From positions 1 through 10,075 of the forward strand of contig CAJWGZ010000036.1 of NCBI GenBank assembly GCA_913041075.1: a stretch of DNA of 10,075 nucleotides, read 5' to 3'. The notes beneath the pieces were generated by a model that was given only the letters and a program-made list of their open reading frames with translations, made no database searches and was not told the origin of the DNA. Of the stretch, positions 1-5,866 are shown piece after piece. The position numbers were made by a program, and so were the translations under genes. The DNA is from an uncultured Fidelibacterota bacterium. GTDB lineage: Bacteria; Fidelibacterota; Marinisomatia; Marinisomatales; TCS55. The stretch's first letter is position 1. Each line of letters begins with the position of its first letter.

Positions 1-55
1 TAATAAAATCAATAATAATCTATGTAGAGCGGTATTGTTCATATTTAAGTCTGAC

Positions 56-907
56 CTATTTTAATATCCAATTTTCGATTAAATCTGCCGTCATTTTTGC
101 TCCGCGACTATTCAAGTGTAAAAAATCTGTAAGTATAAGAAAACCATTATTGGACGCAATCTTATCAAAACTGGTTCCCAGTAGTAAATGAGAAAAAATA
201 CCCTTTATCATGATCCCTCTAAATCCATTATCGTATGATAATCTTGGATGCTGTCCTTCCGCCTGTATGTACTCAGTTATTTTTTCATGAAGTGGTAAAT
301 AATCTACAGTATTTTTCTTTGCGACAGCCTGTATTATCCCACTGTATTCCTTTGTTCGTTGGTAGGCTATGTGATTTATATCCTCACCGATGGGCGGTAG
401 CGATAATATGGCAATTTTTGCATTTGTTCGTTTTTTTAACTGGGATATAAGTTCCTTAACGTTTTTCCTGAAAAATTCTGCATTCGGTTTATCAGGAAGA
501 GCCATGTCTCTCATGTAGCGCGCACTATTTTTTTCGCTCAATGACGCATTTGCATCATTGGTACCAATGAGAAGGGTTACATAATCCGGATCGCACTCAA
601 TAATCTTACCTAATCTTTTTACCACATTATATGCCAAATTTCCATTAATTCCTGCATTTACAAATTGATAACCATTATCACTCAGACGCTCTGACAAAAT
701 ATTTACATAATTATAGCTCACTTGACCATGAGTTATACTGTTACCAACACATACAACAGTTTTTTGATTATTATCCTGTGCGCTATCCTCGAGGAAATTT
801 ACAGGTGAATTCAAAGGCAATTTCTGAGCTTTTTTTAATGTATAAGTAATAGCAACGATCAGGATAATTATTAGAACACCCGACAACGCAATGATTCTAA
901 TAATCAT
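56..907 (-). CDS. Membrane-anchored SGNH/GDSL-family hydrolase
   Basis: A 283-residue protein of the SGNH (GDSL-like) esterase/acylhydrolase family. All family blocks are visible: GNSIT with the nucleophile Ser57 (block I), NAGINGN with the oxyanion Gly around residue 88 (block II), GTND with Asn117 (block III), and DFLHLN with Asp261 and His264 (block V). Residues 1-21 form one strongly hydrophobic segment followed by Lys-rich TLKKAQK and no obvious cleavage site, so I read it as an N-terminal anchor with the enzyme outside the cytoplasmic membrane. Start is ATG; no Shine-Dalgarno is evident. It is the last gene of a minus-strand unit after ppk2 and the sixA-like gene, 44 nt from the latter, so it may be co-transcribed. 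The family cleaves esters or acetyl groups on lipids, sugars or peptidoglycan; the substrate cannot be told from sequence. Family sure, function open. Confidence 0.9.
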   Translation of the reverse strand: MIIRIIALSGVLIIILIVAITYTLKKAQKLPLNSPVNFLEDSAQDNNQKTVVCVGNSITHGQVSYNYVNILSERLSDNGYQFVNAGINGNLAYNVVKRLGKIIECDPDYVTLLIGTNDANASLSEKNSARYMRDMALPDKPNAEFFRKNVKELISQLKKRTNAKIAILSLPPIGEDINHIAYQRTKEYSGIIQAVAKKNTVDYLPLHEKITEYIQAEGQHPRLSYDNGFRGIMIKGIFSHLLLGTSFDKIASNNGFLILTDFLHLNSRGAKMTADLIENWILK

Positions 908-951
908 TATATAGTCTGACTAAAAGCGTAGATGACTAAGAACAATATTGC

Positions 952-1452
952 CTATGAATTGTCATACTTTTTTGGATATTCATAATACGCCAACCTGCCG
1001 GAACCAAAATCAATATCTGTCCAGGAAGAAAACTCAAAATCAATGCGGACAACACCGCAGGTCACTACATTCATTATATTACTACCCGTAAGCAAATTAA
1101 CGAACGATGTAAAAGTCGGATTATGACCAAACAGCATGATCGATTTATGTAGGTCATCCTGGTTTTGCACTAATTCCAATAATTGTTGCGCCCCGGCACC
1201 ATAAATGGTGCGATCAATAATAATATCATTTTCTACCAAACCCATAGCTTCCCCAAAAGCTTTCGCCGTCAAAAACGCACGGTAGGCAGGACTGGATATG
1301 AGTAATTCCGGTTTTTCACCTTTATCCATGATCAATTTTCCCATGAAAGGCGCCGCTTTTTTCCCACGTTTATTTAATGGACGGTCTATATCGGCTAATC
1401 CGGGATTACCCCAACTGGATTTTGCATGCCTGGTAAGAAATAAATATTTCAA
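952..1452 (-). CDS. sixA: SixA-like phosphohistidine phosphatase (histidine phosphatase superfamily)
   Basis: A 166-residue cytosolic protein of the histidine phosphatase superfamily, SixA branch. The catalytic RHAKS motif sits right at the N terminus (Arg8, His9 as phospho-acceptor), followed by DRPLNKRG (Arg24, Arg29), SSPAYRAFLTA (Arg58) and FGHNP with the second catalytic His110. Length matches SixA (about 160 residues). SixA of E. coli dephosphorylates phosphohistidine on PTS or phosphorelay proteins; relatives may act on other phospho-substrates, so the symbol names the family rather than a proven substrate. The start is TTG at 1452-1450, directly before K-Y-L-F-L-T-RHAKS, because no ATG or GTG lies between the ppk2 stop and the motif. 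It begins 7 nt after ppk2, which argues for one transcript and probably translational coupling. Confidence 0.9.
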   Translation of the reverse strand: MKYLFLTRHAKSSWGNPGLADIDRPLNKRGKKAAPFMGKLIMDKGEKPELLISSPAYRAFLTAKAFGEAMGLVENDIIIDRTIYGAGAQQLLELVQNQDDLHKSIMLFGHNPTFTSFVNLLTGSNIMNVVTCGVVRIDFEFSSWTDIDFGSGRLAYYEYPKKYDNS

Positions 1453-1459
1453 TAATGTA

Positions 1460-2233
1460 TTATCCAGGTAATAAATCTGGATTCAAAAGATTTTCTTCCA
1501 TTATCTTTATTTCGTCAATGCCGGAAATAACAATTTCAGGATCATATTCGAGTTTCTTTTTAGAAATTTTCCCTTCATAATCTACATTTACCAATATACT
1601 CTTCATACAATTGAGGCGAGCCTTTTTCTTATCATCTGATCGTATAATTGTCCATGGTGTGAGTGTCCGATTGGTGGCATTTAACATTTCAAATTTGCGG
1701 ATTGAATATTGATCCCATAATTCTTGAGCCTGTTTATCAACAGGCGACAGCTTATACTGCTTTAATGGGTCAGTTTCGCGTGATTTAAAACGGTTTTCCT
1801 GCTCTTTCTTAGAAACAGAAAAATAAAACTTGAATAATTGAATACCACTCCTGACCAATAGTTCTTCAAACATTGTAGCATACTTCAAGAATCGTTTATG
1901 TTGCTCATCCGTGCAATAACCCATGACTGGTTCAACCATTGCTCTATTATACCAACTCCTATCAAAAAGCACTAATTCTCCACCGGCGGGAAGATGGGTG
2001 ACGTAGCGTTGGAAATACCATTGTGTTTTTTCTCTATCACTTGGCTTCTCAAGTGCGACAACTCGTGCACCGCGGGGATTCAAATTTTCAGTTATCCGTT
2101 TTAAAGTGCCACCTTTACCAGCAGCGTCACGACCCTCAAAGATGAGCGCTATCCGTTTGCCATGTTTTTTGACATGGGACTGCATTTTAAGTAACTCAAT
2201 CTGCAGTATTTCAATTTCTTCATTATATTTCAT
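1460..2233 (-). CDS. ppk2: Polyphosphate kinase 2, class I (single PPK2 domain)
   Basis: A 257-residue cytosolic PPK2, which moves phosphate between polyphosphate and nucleotides, mostly making ATP or GTP from NDP and polyP. Motifs in order: Walker A FEGRDAAGKGG (residues 33-42, Lys40), RGARVVALEKPS, QWYFQRYVTHLP, Walker B with LVLFDRSWYNRA (Asp91, Arg92), MGYCT, and the lid with SKKEQENRF and KQYKLSP. The FEGRDAAGKGG/DRSWYNRA pattern and one-domain length fit class I, the NDP-kinase type, rather than the AMP-phosphorylating class II; this class call is from family knowledge. ATG start with AAGGTG about 9 nt upstream. It heads the unit ppk2-sixA-SGNH and has a good promoter about 45 nt upstream, partly covered by an inverted repeat. 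Confidence 0.95.
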   Translation of the reverse strand: MKYNEEIEILQIELLKMQSHVKKHGKRIALIFEGRDAAGKGGTLKRITENLNPRGARVVALEKPSDREKTQWYFQRYVTHLPAGGELVLFDRSWYNRAMVEPVMGYCTDEQHKRFLKYATMFEELLVRSGIQLFKFYFSVSKKEQENRFKSRETDPLKQYKLSPVDKQAQELWDQYSIRKFEMLNATNRTLTPWTIIRSDDKKKARLNCMKSILVNVDYEGKISKKKLEYDPEIVISGIDEIKIMEENLLNPDLLPG

Positions 2234-2278
2234 TTATTTACACCTTTCCCCCAGTTCACTATTTGATTTGGTAGCCAT

Positions 2279-2307
2279 AATATAAACGAAAATTTCCTGA
2301 GCGCCAA
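2279..2307 (-). promoter_or_regulatory. Candidate sigma70-type promoter for ppk2 unit
   Basis: On the minus strand TTGGCG (2307-2302, 4 of 6 to the -35 consensus) and TATATT (2284-2279, 5 of 6 to the -10 consensus) are separated by exactly 17 bp. The -10 box ends 45 nt before the ppk2 ATG, giving a short leader that contains the AAGGTG ribosome-binding site. Read by eye only. Confidence 0.5.
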
Positions 2308-2315
2308 TTCAGGAA
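2294..2315. repeat. Inverted repeat in divergent promoter region (possible operator)
   Basis: Perfect 7-bp arms TTCCTGA (2294-2300) and TCAGGAA (2309-2315) separated by 8 bp; centre to centre about 15 bp, close to 1.5 helical turns. It covers the -35 box of the ppk2 promoter and lies 60 bp before the start of the divergent kinase-fusion gene. No U-run follows in either direction, so an operator is more likely than a terminator. The binding protein is unknown. Confidence 0.45.
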
Positions 2316-2374
2316 TGCCTTACTTGATAAATCAATTCTGTGTTTTCATTACACGCCAATCTTAGTTTACTGCC

Positions 2375-3856
2375 ATGCAACTACCTATATGGCAGCCTTT
2401 TATTAATGAATGGTACACTTTTGTTCTTTTCTTCATATTCATTTTTATTTTAATAGGGATCAGTGAGGTTGCGCGATCAATGCTGCAATGGAGTCCGGAA
2501 TCGAGCCGGAAACTGGTCCATCTAATCGTAGGTACACTGGTATCAGCTTGTCCATTTATATTCAAATCAAATATACCACCAGTCTTTTTGGCCGGCGTCT
2601 TTATCTTTGTTAATGCTCTTGCACTGAAGACGGAGAAGTTCAAGGGGATGCATTCAACAGATAGAGTAAGCTATGGGACGGTGTATTTCCCCATTGCATT
2701 TCTTATTTTAGCGCTATTTTGGTGGGATAAGCCGATCACCTTGATCCTTTCAATAATGATAATGACTTATTCAGATACAATTGCTGCGGTCACGGGCGAA
2801 TTAGTTCATCGTCCAAGAAAGTTTCAGGTCTGGGATGATACCAAATCAGTAGAAGGTTGTTTGGGTATGTTTCTTTCAAGTTTCATGATTATTTATATCG
2901 GAACAGACTTATTTGCATGGTTATTTGGCGCAGCTTTTTTTGTTCCACTAACTGTATTGATTGGTGTAAGTGGCTTCGTAGCAATGTCAGCAACTTTATC
3001 TGAGCTAATAAGTAGTCGCGGATCAGATAATTTTTCGGTGCCTATTATAGCTGCACTGAGTTATGACATATTCCTGATAAACTATACCCATGGTACACTA
3101 AATAATCTTCTAATTTGGACAATCGTATCAGCTATCGCATTTTATGGTTTCTATCAGCTACAATCACTTAATAAAAGCGGAGTTATTTCTGCATATATCA
3201 TGGGATTGATAATTTATGGTACAGGTGGTTTCAAATGGATTATACCAATCTTAGTATTTTTTATCTTATCGTCAGTTCTGTCAAAACTATCAAAGACAGG
3301 AAATACCATCCAAAAAGGTTCACAACGAGACATAATGCAGGTAATGGCTAATGGCGGAGTCGCTACAATTGTATCCGTGCTGAATTTCTATTACCCAATT
3401 GATCAGCTTTTCATTTTATACATTGCAGGAATCGCTGCTGCAACTGCAGATACATGGGCAAGCGAAATAGGATCATTCAGTAATCGGGATCCAATTCATG
3501 TTATTAAACTGAAAAGAGTAATAAAGGGTACTTCTGGAGGGATTTCAGCTATTGGTACACTAGGATCGGTACTAGGCGCAGCAATTATTGGAATTACAGG
3601 TTATTTATTGGGTTTATCAGGTTTATTATTAATTATAATCATTATTTCGGGAACAGTCGGCAGTTTGATTGATTCATTAATCGGTGGTTCGATTCAAGCG
3701 ACTTTTCAATGTCTAAAATGCAAAATTATTACTGAAAAAAGAAAGCATTGTAAAATACCATCTAAGCACGTATCAGGTCTTTACATTGTAGATAATGATA
3801 TGGTTAATTTTTTGAATACATTATTAGTAATTATTATTGTATTCATATTGGTATAA
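2375..3856 (+). CDS. Fused VTE5-like isoprenoid-alcohol kinase and DUF92 (VTE6-like) phosphate kinase
   Basis: A 493-residue multi-span membrane protein with two family domains. Residues about 15-240 match the phytol/dolichol kinase (CTP-dependent) family: RKLVHLIVG (45-53), SYGTVYFPIAF (99-109), SDTIAAVTGE (133-142), DDTKSVEGCLGMF (154-166) and LSELISSRGSDNFSVP (208-223). Residues about 250-490 match DUF92: LNKSGVISAYIMG, MANGGVA (324-330), ATADTWASEIG (356-366), IKGTSGGIS (383-391), GTVGSLIDSLIGG (426-438) and NDMVNFLNTL (474-483). In plants and cyanobacteria VTE5 phosphorylates phytol and the DUF92 protein VTE6 makes the diphosphate, so the fusion could take an isoprenoid alcohol to its diphosphate within one protein in the membrane; this is inference, and the chain length of the alcohol is unknown. 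ATG start without a clear Shine-Dalgarno; a weak promoter (TTGATA at 2324-2329, poor -10) may lie upstream. It is the only plus-strand gene here, divergent from ppk2 and convergent with the DUF350 gene. Confidence 0.88.
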   Translation: MQLPIWQPFINEWYTFVLFFIFIFILIGISEVARSMLQWSPESSRKLVHLIVGTLVSACPFIFKSNIPPVFLAGVFIFVNALALKTEKFKGMHSTDRVSYGTVYFPIAFLILALFWWDKPITLILSIMIMTYSDTIAAVTGELVHRPRKFQVWDDTKSVEGCLGMFLSSFMIIYIGTDLFAWLFGAAFFVPLTVLIGVSGFVAMSATLSELISSRGSDNFSVPIIAALSYDIFLINYTHGTLNNLLIWTIVSAIAFYGFYQLQSLNKSGVISAYIMGLIIYGTGGFKWIIPILVFFILSSVLSKLSKTGNTIQKGSQRDIMQVMANGGVATIVSVLNFYYPIDQLFILYIAGIAAATADTWASEIGSFSNRDPIHVIKLKRVIKGTSGGISAIGTLGSVLGAAIIGITGYLLGLSGLLLIIIIISGTVGSLIDSLIGGSIQATFQCLKCKIITEKRKHCKIPSKHVSGLYIVDNDMVNFLNTLLVIIIVFILV

Positions 3857-3863
3857 AGTAAAT

Positions 3864-3890
3864 GGGATCCTCTTCGGCCCCCTTTTCAAA
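3864..3890 (+). terminator. Weak terminator candidate after the kinase fusion
   Basis: In the 52-bp convergent gap, GGGATCC and GGCCCCC can form a short interrupted stem (three GC pairs, a 2x2 mismatch, two GC pairs) around a five-base loop, followed by CTTTTC. The stem is imperfect and the T-run short, so support is limited. Confidence 0.3.
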
Positions 3891-3908
3891 TAGATTATTG
3901 TTCTAGGC

Positions 3909-4145
3909 TTAAATCACTTTATACACTAATAGTCCAACCATTACAATCAGGGAAACAAAAATATAGGCAACACCCATATTTCCTTTTTTTATTTCTTCCC
4001 ATTCCTCAATGTCGGCTGATAACCAATCAAAAACCTTGATAGCTAAACCGACACCAAATGAAAAGCCAATGGCCGCAGTGACAGACCAACCAATAGCCCG
4101 TCCATATTCAGCAAGTAAACCAGAAAAACTAGTAGGGTCTAACAT
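3909..4145 (-). CDS. DUF350 family small membrane protein
   Basis: A 78-residue protein with two predicted membrane helices (about residues 18-38 and 58-76) joined by an acidic loop WLSADIEEWEE, and the hallmark IKKGNMGVAY at residues 52-61 starting the second helix, typical of DUF350. The length equals a single DUF350 unit; many relatives carry two in tandem. The function of the family is not settled. ATG start with a very strong ribosome-binding site (AAGGAGG, 5 nt before the ATG) that overlaps the stop codon of the preceding exported-protein gene, only 9 nt away, which indicates co-transcription and coupled translation. The two products probably act together at the inner membrane, but no partner or substrate can be named. 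Confidence 0.8.
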   Translation of the reverse strand: MLDPTSFSGLLAEYGRAIGWSVTAAIGFSFGVGLAIKVFDWLSADIEEWEEIKKGNMGVAYIFVSLIVMVGLLVYKVI

Positions 4146-4149
4146 AATT

Positions 4150-4156
4150 CCTCCTT
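4150..4156 (-). promoter_or_regulatory. Strong Shine-Dalgarno overlapping upstream stop codon
   Basis: AAGGAGG on the minus strand, 5 nt before the DUF350 ATG. Its first two bases are the end of the TAA stop of the 151-residue protein gene. It is the clearest ribosome-binding site in the window (hutU, the kinase fusion and the SGNH gene have none visible), which suggests high or coupled translation of the DUF350 protein. Confidence 0.8.
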
Positions 4157-4610
4157 ACAGTGTTTGAATTGAATCTTTTATTTCTCTCATAAATTCAGCA
4201 GTATCAAGTGATCCATCTGCTAATTCTTGTACCAAAAAGGCATTGGCTTCAGCTGAGAATATTGTATCACCACGTCCCATTGGTACAGTAACAAAAACGC
4301 TTACCTGAGCTGGTATTACAGGATTATAATTATTTATTGTTCCTTGTAAATGTTTCTGATGAATTATAGCCTGACCTGCTGCTGCAAAACCTATTATCAT
4401 TATCATCTCAAAATTATTCCGTCTGCTAGTGAGATTTATTGTAAAATTATTACTATCCATATTTAATTGCATATTATCAGAGGTAATATCAACATGGTAT
4501 GATTTACACGTTGAAGTAACCTTACGATAGAAAGCATAATTCGCATGCAGTATTCCAATGCTATTAAGAACTAACAAAAAAACAATTAATAACTTCTTAT
4601 TGGATTTCAT
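4155..4610 (-). CDS. Unrecognised exported protein, 151 residues
   Basis: I do not recognise a family. Residues 1-23 look like a signal peptide or anchor: MKSNKK, then the hydrophobic LLIVFLLVLNSIGIL, then HANYA as a possible cleavage area. The rest has a polar stretch rich in Asn/Ser/Asp/Thr (37-66) with one Cys (35), a short hydrophobic patch IMIIGFAAAGQAII (70-83), a beta-like VSVFVTVPMG (103-112), and an acidic C terminus, LDTAEFMREIKD. No lipobox is seen. ATG start with GAAGGTAA immediately upstream. It starts 46 nt after hutI on the same strand and ends within the ribosome-binding site of the DUF350 gene, so those two are very likely expressed together. Whether transcription continues from hutI is unclear, since no terminator is visible between them. 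A periplasmic partner of the DUF350 protein is a guess from coupling only. Confidence 0.75.
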   Translation of the reverse strand: MKSNKKLLIVFLLVLNSIGILHANYAFYRKVTSTCKSYHVDITSDNMQLNMDSNNFTINLTSRRNNFEMIMIIGFAAAGQAIIHQKHLQGTINNYNPVIPAQVSVFVTVPMGRGDTIFSAEANAFLVQELADGSLDTAEFMREIKDSIQTL

Positions 4611-4656
4611 TTACCTTCACTAAAATGCAGGCGTGATTTTACAGGGATAACTTTTT

Positions 4657-5862
4657 CTAATCAAGGCTTATAACTAAACTGCCATTCTTAATTACATTTT
4701 GTATTGGGACAGAGGCCATATTATAAGGAATTTCTTCTGGGGTATCCAGGTCCCAAATAATCAAATCAGCTTTTTTACCAACCTCTATTGACCCAACATT
4801 TTCTTCTACATTGAGTGCGCATGCCCCAGTCCAGGTAGCAGCTTTTAATGCTTCATCTATTGTTAAACCTAAATAAAGACAGGCCAGGCTGATTATAAAT
4901 GGCATTGATTGGATATGGCAGCTTCCAGGATTATAATCAGTTGCCAGTGCAATATCAATACCTGCATTAATCATTTTACGCGCGGGTGCATATAAATGAT
5001 CACCTAAGAAGAAAGTTGTTCCAGGCAGTAAAATTGCCGTAACCCCAGCACGTGCCATTTCCTTTATACCTTGGTCACTTACTTTCATTAAATGATCTGC
5101 GGAAATAGCTCCTATCTCTGCAGCCAAACCCGCTGCTCCAGAATCTGTGAATTCATCTGCATGAAGACGGGGAATTAGACTATATTGCGCAGCAGTTTGC
5201 AGGATTATTCTACTATCATTTACATTAAAATAGCCTTCCTCGCAGAATACGTCACAAAATTTTGCAATTCCCTGTTCAGCTACAGCTGGAAGCATTTCTT
5301 TGCATAATAAAGTGAAATAACCTTTTGGATCACCATTGAATTCTGGTGGAATTGCATGCGCACCAAGAAACGTGGAAACAATATCAATTGCATGCGCACT
5401 GTTTACATGATCCAATACCCGTAGCGATTTCAACTCCGATTCAGTATCCAATCCATAACCGCTTTTTGCTTCCAAAGTGGTTGTACCCATCTCGATAAAT
5501 TTATCCATACGTTTAATTACGCGGTCATATAATTCAATTTCAGTGGCATTGCGAACAGCTGTTATGCTGGCATTGATCCCGCCACCCTGTTTTGCTATAT
5601 CCTGGTAGGAAACACCTGCCAGTCTCTTCATAAATTCATTTCCCCTACCATCGACAAATACTGGGTGTGTATGCGCATCCACAAAACCCGGAGTGACGAG
5701 CCTTCCATTACAATCAATGGATTCATTTCGACTAAGGTCCGCACCATTTATATCAGTAATAATTCCATCATCAATACTAATGGTACAGTCATGTGTTCGC
5801 TCGAGTGCAAAGTTTTTAGAATTATAAGTTGCTAGAAGTCCAATATTAGTAAGGTTTAGCAC
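4657..5862 (-). CDS. hutI: Imidazolonepropionase
   Basis: A 401-residue cytosolic amidohydrolase that opens imidazolone-5-propionate to N-formimino-L-glutamate, the third step of histidine degradation. Visible signatures: metal-binding DAHTHP (His64, His66), EAKSGYGL (131-138), FLGAHAIPPE with His169, RLHADEF with His234 and Glu237, SADHL (His257), and ATDYNPGS with Asp309 and Asn311. The YGL/GAHA/HADE set separates HutI from other amidohydrolases, and the length is normal (about 400-420). The start is GTG at 5862-5860, 4 nt after the hutU stop, so the two are one translationally linked unit. No hutH or hutG is in the window, so the first and last steps must be encoded elsewhere or be missing. 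Confidence 0.96.
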   Translation of the reverse strand: MLNLTNIGLLATYNSKNFALERTHDCTISIDDGIITDINGADLSRNESIDCNGRLVTPGFVDAHTHPVFVDGRGNEFMKRLAGVSYQDIAKQGGGINASITAVRNATEIELYDRVIKRMDKFIEMGTTTLEAKSGYGLDTESELKSLRVLDHVNSAHAIDIVSTFLGAHAIPPEFNGDPKGYFTLLCKEMLPAVAEQGIAKFCDVFCEEGYFNVNDSRIILQTAAQYSLIPRLHADEFTDSGAAGLAAEIGAISADHLMKVSDQGIKEMARAGVTAILLPGTTFFLGDHLYAPARKMINAGIDIALATDYNPGSCHIQSMPFIISLACLYLGLTIDEALKAATWTGACALNVEENVGSIEVGKKADLIIWDLDTPEEIPYNMASVPIQNVIKNGSLVISLD

Positions 5863-5866
5863 TGGT

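Noticed and set aside
48..920. 8-bp direct repeat AGTCTGAC at 48-55 and 913-920 flanking the SGNH gene, like a target-site duplication
   Set aside because: Too short to exclude chance; no terminal inverted repeats or transposase, and the SGNH gene resembles its neighbours in composition.
918..939. TGACTAA twice, 15 bp apart, between the sixA-like and SGNH genes
   Set aside because: Two 7-bp matches in a short AT-rich gap with no matching promoter; not enough for an operator.
2362..2643. Open frame of 93 codons antisense to the kinase-fusion gene
   Set aside because: It lies opposite strongly conserved kinase motifs and has no recognisable family or ribosome-binding site; a shadow.
4621..4641. 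Inverted repeat TAAAAT-N9-ATTTTA between hutI and the 151-residue protein gene
   Set aside because: AT-only 6-bp arms with no U-run; too weak for a terminator and easily due to chance.
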